Part shown: in pieces, positions 9,911 to 19,534 of the stretch | How the letters are laid out: every line of letters begins with the position of its first letter | Numbering within the stretch: position 1 is the first letter of the stretch | From: an uncultured SAR86 cluster bacterium | Lineage (GTDB): Bacteria > Pseudomonadota > Gammaproteobacteria > Magnimaribacterales > D2472 | Length of the DNA stretch: 56,587 bases | Assembly: GCA_902560315.1 (NCBI GenBank) | Contig: CACELG010000006.1 | Span: forward strand, 1-56,587 | Direction: 5' to 3' | Notes under the pieces: generated by a model | Seen by the model: the letters and a program-made list of their open reading frames with translations, nothing else | Databases searched by the model: none | What the model was told of the DNA's origin: nothing | Made by a program: the position numbers and the translations under genes

Positions 9911-12868
9911 TTAAAACCTTACTCTAAGTTCTAATTGATGAATCATTCCTAAATCTTGGTGAATATCTGAGAAATATCCTTGATATCCATCTGCAAGAGG
10001 AGCTCTTTCATCTTCAAAGTTTTTAATTGTGTACTTAACTCTGGCATCCTTACCATCTAAATCAAATTTAGCCCACACAGCAATATCCTGTGTAGTCATT
10101 TCTGGAACAATATAACCTCTTCCGTTAACTGTACCGAATTTAGATTGAATAAAGTCACCTTTTGTTAAGGCTGACAATGAAGCACCCCAATTACCTGCAT
10201 TGTAGTAAATTTTATAAGAGTGTTTTTCTTCAATATTACCGTCTTTACCCAACAGATCACCAAAACCTTGAAGTGGAATTGATTCTGGAATAGTTCCGTT
10301 ATCAGCTAAAGCCTGCATTGCAGCAAACTGTGATGTAGCTTCTTGATCAAACTCATCAGTAAACGATCCATTGTATTTAAATGTAAAGTCTCCAATTGAG
10401 TAAACAATTGCTACATCCATACCTTCAATGGTTCTTGTTGCTAAGTTTAAATATTCATCAGTAACCTGATTAACCTGACCTCTAGGACAAATTCCTGCTG
10501 CAGCAAATGCTGCATCAAGTGTTGGCTCTGATCCATCAGTTAGCTCAATATCATCATTGCCATCATAGTCATCTAAACCAGTAAGTGCTGGGTTTCCAAC
10601 GAACGATGAACAATTACTATTTCCAGCTAATATTCTTAAAGCTAAGTCATATACAGTATGATTCTCTCTACCGAATAGTCCAATTGTGTCTTCTTTTTCA
10701 ATTGACCATAAATCTGCAGTAACTGTTAAGCCATCTACGAATGATGGTTGTAAAACAATACCAACAGATGAGTTAGTTGATTTTTCAGACTCTAAGCCAT
10801 CATCTACAGATTTTGCTTTACTGTATCTTTGTACTGTTTGATCCCAATCATCAGCACCAATATATTTATAAACAAAGTCCTCACGAGTAGCAACCCTTGT
10901 TACTTCTTGTTGGTGGATTTGAATTAAATTTGGAGCTCTAAGTGAAGTTGAAACAGAACCTCTTAAACGAACACCATCTGTAACATCCCAACCTATAGCA
11001 AATTTACCCACTGTTGTTGATCCTACATTTTCCACGTCTTCATATCTAACTGCGGCTTGTGCTGCAATTGAATCAGTAATTGGAATTTGCATTTCCATAA
11101 ATAGTGAATCAACATTTCTTTCACCAATAGTATCTGTTGATGGACTACTTCCAATTACAGATGATACGAATGGATGAGTAAGGCCACTAGAGCCAGTATA
11201 TAAAACACTACCGTCTAGTAATGGATCTCTATCATCCACATATGACTCATGTCTAAATTCACCACCAATTAGCATAGCAACATCGCCAGCTTTTGTTGAA
11301 AATACATCTGGTTTAGAAAATTTGAAATCTAAAATTCTTAATTTACTAGTATCATTTCTATAAACATTTACTAGAGCTCTTTCAATACCAGCAGCATTAA
11401 CATCAAAGAAGTTAATAGCATCTGGTGTAGGGTCATTTAAGCCCGCTACGAATTCAACAGCATTTATACGATTAGCAGTAGAATCTTCCATAGTTGCCTT
11501 ACTTATTACTATACCAGTATCCCAATCCCAACCTGAATCTAGTTCACCTCTAAAACCAAGAACAAATCTAGCAGTATCTTTTTGGTTATCAACTTTTCTT
11601 TGAAGATTGCTTGGTCTCCATCCATCTACAAACCAAGTTCTATTGACATCATGTCCAGTTGCATCTTCAATTTGCTGAGCCCAATAATTGTCTCTGATAT
11701 AAAATTTTTGGACTGAAAATATCCCACCAGATTCTTTATTTTTCTGATACTCAGAAGTATATCTTCCAATTTCAGCATACATTTCATTACCACTTTTCAT
11801 TTCATGGTTAATAAAGATAAATAAGTTCTGTCTTTCTAACTCACCTCTTGCATCTCTAAGCAAGTTAACATTCTGATAATATCCAGAACCAGATGAATCA
11901 GGATGAAGACAAGTACCGTAACCAGTGTTAATTGTATTTGAAGCACCATCACAAGTTGAAACTGCATTACCAGTTAATGCATCAATTCCAATTAGAGGAA
12001 ATATTTGAGTTTCACCTCTGCTATCAGTGAAGAAATCTGTTCCTGATCTATCTAATTGCATATAACGGTATGAATAACAGTTTCTTAAGTTATTATTACC
12101 TCGAAAATCTTCGTTTTCAGAAGATACATCTTGTCTATAGTCACATCTTGACCATCTAGGATCTTCAGTAGCAGGAAGTCTATCTCTTTGATAGTAATCA
12201 TAGGAAATACTTATATTTGATGCACCACCATTAAAGTCTGTGCCCCATTTGAAATTTAATCTGTTGCCTGCATTTGGATCAAAATTATCAAATTCAGATA
12301 CACGAACTTTAAATTCCATTCCTACGTAGTCTGTATCAAGAACATTATTGACAACACCTGCAACGGCATCTGCTCCATAAATAGCGGAAGCACCATCTCG
12401 TAAAACTTCCACTCTATCTAAGTTTAGAACTGGTATAGCTTGAGAGTTTACAGTCATTGTTGGAATGTAGTCTTCTCCAATAAGTTCTGTTTGATATCCA
12501 GCATTATTTACAAGCCTTCTACCATTAAGTAAAACAAGCGTATTACCTACACCCATATTTCTTAGATTATAAGCACCAACATCACCCCTTGCAGCATTAA
12601 CACCACCAGAAGTCTCTTCAGATTCGTTAAAGAAGTTATTTCCTTGCTCAACCATATTCTCAAGCAGCTCATCACCACTATCGATACCTAGAGCATCAAC
12701 ATCTTCAGCACTTATAATAGATACGGGCAATATACCTGTGATTTTTGCCCCTTTAATTTGAGAACCAACAACTACAACCTCTTCTACGTCTGTATCAGAG
12801 CTATCTTGTGCCAATAATGCAAAAGGCATTAATAGCATGATTGTTAGTAAATACTTTAAATTATTCAT
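9911..12868 (-). CDS. TonB-dependent receptor
   Basis: This complete outer-membrane TonB-dependent receptor has 985 residues. A signal peptide (MNNLKYLLTIMLLMPFALLA) is followed by DVEEVVVVGSQI and a plug domain with LVLLNGRRLV and VEVLRDGASAIYGADAVAGV. The barrel ends in LELRVRF, with the terminal phenylalanine used by the BAM complex for insertion. Repeated cysteine pairs occur in the barrel region. The start is supported by AGGGGA about 8 bp upstream. It has its own promoter and terminator, so it is probably monocistronic. The DASS transporter and ggt lie directly downstream on the same strand, suggesting a related nutrient, though substrate is not determinable here. Confidence 0.96.
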   Translation of the reverse strand: MNNLKYLLTIMLLMPFALLAQDSSDTDVEEVVVVGSQIKGAKITGILPVSIISAEDVDALGIDSGDELLENMVEQGNNFFNESEETSGGVNAARGDVGAYNLRNMGVGNTLVLLNGRRLVNNAGYQTELIGEDYIPTMTVNSQAIPVLNLDRVEVLRDGASAIYGADAVAGVVNNVLDTDYVGMEFKVRVSEFDNFDPNAGNRLNFKWGTDFNGGASNISISYDYYQRDRLPATEDPRWSRCDYRQDVSSENEDFRGNNNLRNCYSYRYMQLDRSGTDFFTDSRGETQIFPLIGIDALTGNAVSTCDGASNTINTGYGTCLHPDSSGSGYYQNVNLLRDARGELERQNLFIFINHEMKSGNEMYAEIGRYTSEYQKNKESGGIFSVQKFYIRDNYWAQQIEDATGHDVNRTWFVDGWRPSNLQRKVDNQKDTARFVLGFRGELDSGWDWDTGIVISKATMEDSTANRINAVEFVAGLNDPTPDAINFFDVNAAGIERALVNVYRNDTSKLRILDFKFSKPDVFSTKAGDVAMLIGGEFRHESYVDDRDPLLDGSVLYTGSSGLTHPFVSSVIGSSPSTDTIGERNVDSLFMEMQIPITDSIAAQAAVRYEDVENVGSTTVGKFAIGWDVTDGVRLRGSVSTSLRAPNLIQIHQQEVTRVATREDFVYKYIGADDWDQTVQRYSKAKSVDDGLESEKSTNSSVGIVLQPSFVDGLTVTADLWSIEKEDTIGLFGRENHTVYDLALRILAGNSNCSSFVGNPALTGLDDYDGNDDIELTDGSEPTLDAAFAAAGICPRGQVNQVTDEYLNLATRTIEGMDVAIVYSIGDFTFKYNGSFTDEFDQEATSQFAAMQALADNGTIPESIPLQGFGDLLGKDGNIEEKHSYKIYYNAGNWGASLSALTKGDFIQSKFGTVNGRGYIVPEMTTQDIAVWAKFDLDGKDARVKYTIKNFEDERAPLADGYQGYFSDIHQDLGMIHQLELRVRF

Positions 12869-12904
12869 AAAAATCCCCTTTAATGAAACAGTTAAATTAC
12901 GCTT

Positions 12905-12934
12905 ATTATAGGCATTAGACCAATTATATGTCTA
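12905..12934 (-). promoter_or_regulatory. Sigma70-type promoter of the complete TonB receptor gene
   Basis: On the minus strand TAGACA (12934-12929, 5 of 6) and a perfect TATAAT (12910-12905) are separated by 18 bp, 36 bp before the start codon. An inverted repeat TAGAC-N9-GTCTA covers the -35 box and part of the spacer and could be an operator. The rest of the 124-bp gap to gltX shows nothing else I can name. Confidence 0.6.
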
Positions 12935-12992
12935 CTTTTGTAAATATTATTTATGTATTATATTTATAGATAATTAGATTAATTAATAATGT

Positions 12993-14378
12993 CTATAAGT
13001 GATTTAATAAATGATTGACTCTCTCAATTGATTTTTCTCTACCAAATATAGCTAAAGTTAGACCTAACGAAGGTGATTTAGTCGAGCCTGTAAGAGCAAT
13101 TCTTATTGGTTGGTTTACAGCTGGCACTGATAATTCATTTTGCGTTTGAAATTCCTTTAAAACAATATCAATAGAATTTTCGTCCCAATTGTCAATATTT
13201 ACAAAAACCTCTTTTAGACTATTGAGTATTGATTTATCTTTGATGAACTTAGTTATTGCCTTTTCATCATAGCTTTCAATTTCTCGATAATATGGAATTA
13301 AAGACTCTGCTATTCCTGAATAAGTGTTATCAGAAGTTCTCATAGACTGAATTAATAAATCTACATCATGATGATTATTGATATTGATATTTAATTTATC
13401 TAAAAAAGGTTCTAATTGATTTTTAAAATCTTCTAAAGATAAATTTGCAAGATGTTGAGAGTTTAACCAATCTAGTTTAGAAATATCAAAAATTGCACCA
13501 GCTTTTTGAACTTCTTTAATATCAAAATCTTTAATGAGATCATTTAAATAAAATATCTCCTTATCTCCTTTTGACCAACCCAGTCTAGCCAATGTATTTA
13601 AAATTGCAGAATCTAAATAGCCTTTTTCACGATATTCTTCCAGACTTGTTGCAGCATTTCTTTTTGATAATCTTTTTTTATCTGTTCCAAGTACTAAAGG
13701 CAAATGAGCATATTCAAGCTCCGGATATCCAAGTGCATTTTGAATGTGAATTTGTCTTGGAGTATTGCTAATGTGATCTTCACCTCTGATAACAGTGGTT
13801 ACTTTTTGTTCATAATCATCTACAACATTACATAAATGATAAGTTGGTGTCCCATCACTTCTTAACAAAATGAGATCATCGAGCTCATTATTATTAAATT
13901 TTATTTCGCCTCTAATAATATCATTAACTATGATATCTCCATCCTCAGGTGTAGCTAGCCTCAATACTGTTTTTTCTGAACGTTCCAAGCCAAGATTTCT
14001 GCTTCTTCCATCATACATTGGCTTAATCCCAGCAGCAGTTTGCTCATTTCGCATTTTATCTAATTCTTCAGGAGAACAATCACACCAGTATGCATTACCT
14101 GACTCAATAATTTTTTCTGCAGCTTTTGTGTATATCTCATTTCTTTCTGATTGATTTATAGGTTTTTGATCTGGCGATAGTCCAATTGACGATAAATTAT
14201 CGAGAATATCTTTTTCATATTCTTTGGTTGAACGCTCTCTGTCAGTATCTTCAATTCTTATAAGAAATAGTCCATCATTCTGTTTTGCATAAACATAATT
14301 AAAAAGCGCTGTTCTTACTCCTCCAATATGCAATGTTCCTGTTGGGCTTGGAGCAAATCTTGTGATAACTTTTTTCAT
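12993..14378 (-). CDS. gltX: Glutamyl-tRNA synthetase
   Basis: GltX charges tRNA-Glu with glutamate in the cytoplasm. The 461 residues match the bacterial length. The class I HIGH motif is at residues 9-20 (APSPTGTLHIGG) and the KMSKS-type loop at 235-239 (KRLSK). A CDCS cysteine cluster at residues 99-102 is a remnant of the zinc-binding insertion. RIEDTDRERS near residue 41 is typical of GluRS. Its start overlaps the dnaQ stop by 4 bp (ATGA), so it is translated from a common transcript with dnaQ and rnhA. This order looks like a compaction product rather than a functional grouping. Confidence 0.97.
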   Translation of the reverse strand: MKKVITRFAPSPTGTLHIGGVRTALFNYVYAKQNDGLFLIRIEDTDRERSTKEYEKDILDNLSSIGLSPDQKPINQSERNEIYTKAAEKIIESGNAYWCDCSPEELDKMRNEQTAAGIKPMYDGRSRNLGLERSEKTVLRLATPEDGDIIVNDIIRGEIKFNNNELDDLILLRSDGTPTYHLCNVVDDYEQKVTTVIRGEDHISNTPRQIHIQNALGYPELEYAHLPLVLGTDKKRLSKRNAATSLEEYREKGYLDSAILNTLARLGWSKGDKEIFYLNDLIKDFDIKEVQKAGAIFDISKLDWLNSQHLANLSLEDFKNQLEPFLDKLNININNHHDVDLLIQSMRTSDNTYSGIAESLIPYYREIESYDEKAITKFIKDKSILNSLKEVFVNIDNWDENSIDIVLKEFQTQNELSVPAVNQPIRIALTGSTKSPSLGLTLAIFGREKSIERVNHLLNHL

Positions 14379-15094
14379 TTAAATTTTCTCCATATAGCAC
14401 TTACAGAATGTTTTTTTTCAATTTCAGCCACTCTACTTTCATGGGCCTGAATATCATCTTTGCAGGTATTAATTTTTGGTAAATTATCAATTTTTTCTAT
14501 TATAAGATTGTCTGAATCTATGTTTTTATTAGACGATACTGTCCCATTTGTAATAAATTCAAACTTGCTCTGGCCACCAGTAAGTTGCATATAAACGTCA
14601 GCCAAAATATTTGCATCAAGCAAAGCCCCGTGGAAGGTTCTGTCATAACCTGAAACATCATATCTTGTTGCTAAAGCATCTAAAGAGTTTCTTTGGCCTG
14701 GAAATTTGTCTCTAGCAATGGTTAAAGAGTCTTCTACTTCACAAATTTCTTCAATTTTTGGGTAGCTTGTAGAAGCTAATTGCAGCTCATTATTTAAAAA
14801 ACCTAAATCAAATGGAGCATTATGAATAACCAAAGTAGCTCCTTCTATAAAATTGATAAACTCCTCAGCGATTTCATCAAAAGAAGGTTTATCCTCCAAA
14901 TCTTGATTAGTAATGCCATGTACTTTTGAAGCTTCTTCATCGATTAATCTTGATGGGTTAAGGTAGCTATGGAAATGATCTTCTGACTTTTTTCGATCAT
15001 TTAATAAAACTGCGCCTATTTCAATTACGCGATGTCCTTGCTTAACCTCTAGTCCAGTTGTTTCGGTATCTAGTACTATATATTTTTTTGCCAT
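14375..15094 (-). CDS. dnaQ: DNA polymerase III epsilon subunit (3'-5' proofreading exonuclease)
   Basis: DnaQ edits mismatched 3' ends within the replicative polymerase. The 239-residue protein has all DEDDh residues: Asp9 and Glu11 (VLDTETTG), Asp96 (HNAPFDLGF), and His155 with Asp160 (HGALLDANIL). The C-terminal part beyond about residue 185 is the less conserved segment that contacts the alpha subunit in the family. It follows rnhA by 2 bp and overlaps gltX by 4 bp. The rnhA-dnaQ pairing is common in proteobacteria, though in E. coli the two genes are divergent. Confidence 0.96.
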   Translation of the reverse strand: MAKKYIVLDTETTGLEVKQGHRVIEIGAVLLNDRKKSEDHFHSYLNPSRLIDEEASKVHGITNQDLEDKPSFDEIAEEFINFIEGATLVIHNAPFDLGFLNNELQLASTSYPKIEEICEVEDSLTIARDKFPGQRNSLDALATRYDVSGYDRTFHGALLDANILADVYMQLTGGQSKFEFITNGTVSSNKNIDSDNLIIEKIDNLPKINTCKDDIQAHESRVAEIEKKHSVSAIWRKFK

Positions 15095-15096
15095 TT

Positions 15097-15528
15097 TTAA
15101 AGATTATCTATTCCTTTGTTTGCAAGCGCATCTGCGATTTCATTCTTTTTGTGTCCTGAATGTCCCTTAACCCAATTCCATTTTATATTGTGTTTAGAAA
15201 CAAGTTCATCTAATTCCATCCATAAATCTTTATTCTTAACATCTTTTTTTGCTGAATTCTTCCAGTTATTTTTTTTCCAACTTTCAATCCATGAAGTTAT
15301 TCCATCCATAACGTATTTAGAATCGGTTGTAAGATTAACCTCGCAAGGTTCTTTTAAAAGTTTTAATCCTTCTATCGCAGCTTTTAGCTCCATCTGATTA
15401 TTGGTTGTTTCTTTTGCACCTCCAAAATATTCTTTCGATATGTTTTCATACTCTATTAACACTCCCCATCCACCAAGACCAGGATTTCCTCTGCATGCAC
15501 CATCGGTATAAATATTTACTGTTTTCAT
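15097..15528 (-). CDS. rnhA: Ribonuclease HI
   Basis: RNase HI degrades the RNA strand of RNA-DNA hybrids. With 143 residues it is slightly shorter than the E. coli enzyme (155). The catalytic set is complete: Asp9 (YTDGACRGNPG), Glu47 (NNQMELKAA), Asp69 (TTDSKYV), His123 (KGHSGH) and Asp133 (EIADALA). It is the first gene of rnhA-dnaQ-gltX. Its start is only 22 bp from the start of divergent gloB, so the promoters of the two must overlap each other or lie within coding sequence. Confidence 0.97.
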   Translation of the reverse strand: MKTVNIYTDGACRGNPGLGGWGVLIEYENISKEYFGGAKETTNNQMELKAAIEGLKLLKEPCEVNLTTDSKYVMDGITSWIESWKKNNWKNSAKKDVKNKDLWMELDELVSKHNIKWNWVKGHSGHKKNEIADALANKGIDNL

Positions 15529-15550
15529 AAAATTAAATTAGAATTTGCAT

Positions 15551-16315
15551 ATGTTAAGTGTAGAGCCAATAAAAGCATATGATGATAATTATATTTGGTT
15601 AATATCAACTAATGAAGGGTCAATAGTCGTTGATCCAGGAGAATCAGAAAAAATAATCAAAGCTATTGATGAAAATAAAATAGACTTAAAGGGAATTCTC
15701 ATAACACATCATCACTATGATCATACAAATGGACTTAAGGATTTATTAAAAAAAAATGAACTTGATGTATATGGTCCTATAAATAACATCAATGATATTA
15801 ATAAAAAAGTAAGCGAGTTAGATAAATTTTCAATTATTGGAATAGAATTTGAAGTTATAGAGATACCAGGTCATACCCTAGACCATATAGCCTTTTACTC
15901 ATTTAATAATGGAAGTCCAGTTCTTTTTTGTGGGGATACACTTTTTGCAGGTGGTTGTGGTCGAGTTTTTGAGGGCACATACGAACAGATGTTTGAGGCT
16001 TTAAAGAAAATATCTAAATTTCCAAAAAATACGAAAGTTTATTGTGGTCATGAATATACCTTATCAAACATTAAATTTGCGCTCGAGGTAGACCCAAATA
16101 ATGAAAAGCTTCAAAGTGAATTTGAACATGTTCAAAGTTTAATTAAATCTAATACTCCTTCTCTTCCTACAACTATTGAAAAAGAATTAGATTTAAATCC
16201 TTTTTTAAGATGTAATAATTTAGAGATACAGAAAAATATTATCGAAAGATTTAATGTAGGTGATAACGAATTTGAAATTTTTACTGCAATAAGAAAATGG
16301 AAAGACAACTACTAA
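15551..16315 (+). CDS. gloB: Hydroxyacylglutathione hydrolase (glyoxalase II)
   Basis: GloB hydrolyses S-lactoylglutathione to lactate and glutathione, completing methylglyoxal detoxification. The metallo-beta-lactamase signature THHHYDH is at residues 52-58, with further metal ligands in GHTLDHIAFYS, FCGDTLFAGGCGR and YCGHEYT. The ATG at 15551 gives MLSVEPIKAYDDNYIW, aligning with family N-termini; a TTG two codons upstream is possible but unneeded. Length is 254 residues. It overlaps mltD by 19 bp. Presence of this enzyme and of ggt implies the cell handles glutathione. Confidence 0.96.
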   Translation: MLSVEPIKAYDDNYIWLISTNEGSIVVDPGESEKIIKAIDENKIDLKGILITHHHYDHTNGLKDLLKKNELDVYGPINNINDINKKVSELDKFSIIGIEFEVIEIPGHTLDHIAFYSFNNGSPVLFCGDTLFAGGCGRVFEGTYEQMFEALKKISKFPKNTKVYCGHEYTLSNIKFALEVDPNNEKLQSEFEHVQSLIKSNTPSLPTTIEKELDLNPFLRCNNLEIQKNIIERFNVGDNEFEIFTAIRKWKDNY

Positions 16316-17760
16316 TAACTATATTGATTTCATTTTTATTTTTTGGCTGTCAACAAGTTGAGGTTAGGCAAAATAATACTAATGAAAAAATTAATAAGCC
16401 CTCAGATATTTTAATTAAGGGGCCTAAATACGAAAACATTTGGGAATATATTAAAAAAAATAATTCATCAAAAAATGAAATTGTTTTAAATGATCAGGTT
16501 TTGTCTTATATGAATAATCATTTAAAAGATCTTGATAAGTTTGAAGAATATTTAAATGATTCATACTACTTTATTTTCTTTGTGATAAATGAACTTGAAA
16601 ATAATAATCTTCCAATTGAATTAGCAATTATTCCTTATATTGAAAGTAATTATGATCCATTTTCAATATCACCATCTGGGGCTGTTGGAATGTGGCAATT
16701 TATGCCAAGAACAGGAAGATTATATAACCTCAATAGATCATGGTGGAATGAAGACAGACATGATCCATTTAAATCAACTGAAGCTGCAGTGGGCTATTTA
16801 AAATATTTATACGAAAGATTTGATGAGGATGTATATATTACTATTGCGGCTTACAACGCAGGCCCCTCTCTTATTGATAGACGAATAAATCAAAACAGAA
16901 GAAAAGGAGATGATGTTGATTTTTGGTCACTAAATGTTCCTACTCAAACTGAAAACTATGTTCCCAAATATATAGCTTTAAGAGAATTAATTATAAATTC
17001 AGATTCCTATGGTATTAAAATGCCCGAAATTCCATACGAACCGGTTGTAAGAAAAGTTGTAATCCCAAGTCAGGTTGAAGTTTTAGCCTTAAGTGAATAT
17101 TTAGAAGTAAAACCTGAACTTTTATATAAATTAAATGCGGGTTATACAAAGTGGGCATCAGCACCAAAAGATGAGAGTGTATTTTATATACCCCTTGAAA
17201 AGTATTATTTGTTTGAAAGTGATAATAATCCCTTTAAAGATGTTAATCAGATTAATTGGATATCTCATATTGTTAAAAAAGGAGATAATCTTTGGGATTT
17301 AGCGATGAAGTATGATACCGAAGTAAAAATAATTAAAGAAATTAATTATTTAAATGATGATCTTCTTTCAATTGATGACACATTGTTAATTCCATTAGGT
17401 AAAACTAAATCTAATAGCTTTATTCCTTATGAGATGTATATCGTCTCTGAAGGAGATTCATTATGGAGTATTGCTAGGAAATATAATTTAGAGGTTCGAG
17501 ATTTAGCAAGAATGAACTCGTTAAATGAAAATGAATATTTACAACTAGGCCAACAACTTTCAATTGGAAATAAAAATATACATAGAAATATGGAATCAAA
17601 AAAAAGGACTATCCTTTATTCGGTTAAACAAGGAGATAATCTCTATAAAATATCAGAATTATTTGATGTAACAATTAAAAGTATTAAAGAAATTAATAAT
17701 TTTAATGAAACAACATTAATGCCAGGTCAGATTATAAAAGTAGCTATAAGAGCTTTTTAA
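16297..17760 (+). CDS. mltD: Membrane-bound lytic murein transglycosylase D with three LysM domains
   Basis: MltD cleaves the glycan strand of peptidoglycan, forming 1,6-anhydromuramic ends. The N-terminus has a lipoprotein signal with FFGC and acceptor Cys18. The SLT domain holds catalytic Glu116 (IPYIESNYDP), then SGAVGMWQFMPRTG and AAYNAGP near residue 185. Three LysM repeats follow at about 324-366, 381-423 and 441-483, each with the GD-N/S-L pattern (KKGDNLW, SEGDSLW, KQGDNLY). Length is 487 residues. Its start lies 19 bp inside gloB, a gloB-mltD order also seen in E. coli. It converges on oppC with a 4-bp overlap. Confidence 0.95.
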   Translation: MERQLLITILISFLFFGCQQVEVRQNNTNEKINKPSDILIKGPKYENIWEYIKKNNSSKNEIVLNDQVLSYMNNHLKDLDKFEEYLNDSYYFIFFVINELENNNLPIELAIIPYIESNYDPFSISPSGAVGMWQFMPRTGRLYNLNRSWWNEDRHDPFKSTEAAVGYLKYLYERFDEDVYITIAAYNAGPSLIDRRINQNRRKGDDVDFWSLNVPTQTENYVPKYIALRELIINSDSYGIKMPEIPYEPVVRKVVIPSQVEVLALSEYLEVKPELLYKLNAGYTKWASAPKDESVFYIPLEKYYLFESDNNPFKDVNQINWISHIVKKGDNLWDLAMKYDTEVKIIKEINYLNDDLLSIDDTLLIPLGKTKSNSFIPYEMYIVSEGDSLWSIARKYNLEVRDLARMNSLNENEYLQLGQQLSIGNKNIHRNMESKKRTILYSVKQGDNLYKISELFDVTIKSIKEINNFNETTLMPGQIIKVAIRAF

Positions 17761-18608
17761 TTGTCAGATGTTTTTGGATCTAAGGCGTCTCTTAAACCAT
17801 CTCCAAAAAAATTAAGTGCAAAAAGTGTAATAGTAAAAGTTATTCCTGGATAAATAAGTAGCCAGCTATATTCTTCCATAGACTCAACACCATCTTTTAT
17901 TAAAGTTCCCCAGCTACTCATTGGGGGTTGAATGCCAAGTCCAAGAAAACTTAAAAAACCTTCAAGCAGCATAACTTGAGGAATTGTAAGTGTGGCGTAT
18001 ACGGCAATCGGCCCAAGAATATTTGGTAACAAATGTTTTCTAAACATAGATAAATTTGAAACCCCCATAGCTCTTGCAGCCATTACAAACTCTTGATTTT
18101 TTAATCCTATTACTTGACCTCTTACAATTCTAGCCATAGTAAGCCACTCAACAGCTCCAATAGCTCCAAAAAGTAGCCATAAATTTCTACCAAAAATTAC
18201 CATTAATAAAATTATAAAAATAATAAATGGAAGGCCATATAAGACATCAACTATTCTCATCATAATTGAATCTACCCTTCCCCCAATGTACCCAGCAACT
18301 ATTCCCCACGTGACACCAATTACTAATGCAACTCCAGTTGCAACAAAACCAACAAGTAATGAGATACGAGCACCATACAAAATTCTACTTAACAGATCTC
18401 TTCCTAAGATATCAGTTCCAAGCAAATGATCAGCTGAGGGTGGACTAGCACCTAAATTTAAATCTTGAAAAGAGTATGAATATGGGGCTATCCATGGTGC
18501 CAGAGCAGCCAGAATAATTAACATTATTAATATAAAACCACCTATCATTGCAGCCTTATTTCTAGAGAGTCTGTAGATAGCGTCAGACCAAAGAGAATTA
18601 TTGTTCAT
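17757..18608 (-). CDS. oppC: Oligopeptide ABC transporter permease, OppC type
   Basis: This is an inner-membrane permease (283 residues) of a peptide/nickel-class ABC importer. It begins with the OppC-type N-terminal segment (NKAAMIGGFILIMLIILAAL), followed by the GTDILGRDLLSRILYGARIS block. The EAA-like loop is ARAMGVSNLSMFRKHLLPN. It is cotranscribed with oppB (4-bp ATGA overlap) and oppA. No ATPase gene (OppD or OppF type) follows: the next gene is convergent mltD. The complex must therefore use ATPases encoded elsewhere. Confidence 0.93.
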   Translation of the reverse strand: MNNNSLWSDAIYRLSRNKAAMIGGFILIMLIILAALAPWIAPYSYSFQDLNLGASPPSADHLLGTDILGRDLLSRILYGARISLLVGFVATGVALVIGVTWGIVAGYIGGRVDSIMMRIVDVLYGLPFIIFIILLMVIFGRNLWLLFGAIGAVEWLTMARIVRGQVIGLKNQEFVMAARAMGVSNLSMFRKHLLPNILGPIAVYATLTIPQVMLLEGFLSFLGLGIQPPMSSWGTLIKDGVESMEEYSWLLIYPGITFTITLFALNFFGDGLRDALDPKTSDN

Positions 18609-19528
18609 GAGGCATCTCTAGATCTTGGATTTAACCATAGGGCAGCTAAATCTGACATTAAATTAAAAAATACTATCATTGCTGAAAAGAATATTGTTGT
18701 TCCAAGAATCATTGTGTAATCTCTATTAAATGCAGCTTCTACATAGAACCTTCCAAGACCTGGAATCTGAAAAATAGTTTCTACAACAAAAGACCCAGCT
18801 AAAAGTCCAGCAATCGCAGGTCCTAAAAATGAAACAACAGGTATTAATCCACCTTGCATTGCATGTTTTATAACAACCATTCTTTCTGTTAGTCCTTTTG
18901 CTCTAGCAGTGCGAATAAAATCTTGATTTAAAACTTCTAACATGCCTCCTCTGCTGAGTCTTGCAATGTAGGCAGCATAGGCAAATCCTAGTGTTATAGA
19001 TGGTAATATTTTATCGCCTGGTAATTGACCCCAACCTGATACTGGTAAAAGTTCAAGATTAATACCAAAAATTAAAACTAATAATGGTCCCATTAAGAAT
19101 GTTGGCACACATATACCAATCATAGCTATTGCCATGGGTATAAAATCTAAAACGGTATTTCTTTTTAACGCAGCCAGAACTCCAGAAAAAACTCCCATTA
19201 ATAAAGCAATTAAAATCGCGTAAAAAGCTAATTCAAAGGTTACAGGAAGACCTGTTGCGATCATTTCAGTGACAGATCTACCCGGGAATCTAAAAGAAGG
19301 TCCTAAATCACCCTGTATCAAACCTGACATGTAATCTACATATTGTTCCCAATTAGATGCATCAAGATTATACGTTTCATTTAAGTTTTTTAAGACCTGT
19401 GGAGAAACAGCCCTATCAGCATCAAAAGGACCACCTGGTGCAATTTTTATAAGAAAAAAAGTAATACTTGCAACAGCAAATAGCACCGGAATTGCTAATA
19501 AAATTCTCTTAAAAAAAATTGATATCAT
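18605..19528 (-). CDS. oppB: Oligopeptide ABC transporter permease, OppB type
   Basis: This is the partner permease (307 residues). The N-terminus RILLAIPVLFAVASITFFLI and the motif APGGPFD are standard for OppB/DppB. The EAA loop reads RTARAKGLTERMVVIKHAM, and LLAGSFVVETIFQIPGLG precedes the last membrane segments. It starts 6 bp after oppA and overlaps oppC by 4 bp. It should form the heterodimeric membrane channel with oppC. Confidence 0.94.
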   Translation of the reverse strand: MISIFFKRILLAIPVLFAVASITFFLIKIAPGGPFDADRAVSPQVLKNLNETYNLDASNWEQYVDYMSGLIQGDLGPSFRFPGRSVTEMIATGLPVTFELAFYAILIALLMGVFSGVLAALKRNTVLDFIPMAIAMIGICVPTFLMGPLLVLIFGINLELLPVSGWGQLPGDKILPSITLGFAYAAYIARLSRGGMLEVLNQDFIRTARAKGLTERMVVIKHAMQGGLIPVVSFLGPAIAGLLAGSFVVETIFQIPGLGRFYVEAAFNRDYTMILGTTIFFSAMIVFFNLMSDLAALWLNPRSRDAS

Positions 19529-19534
19529 CTATGA

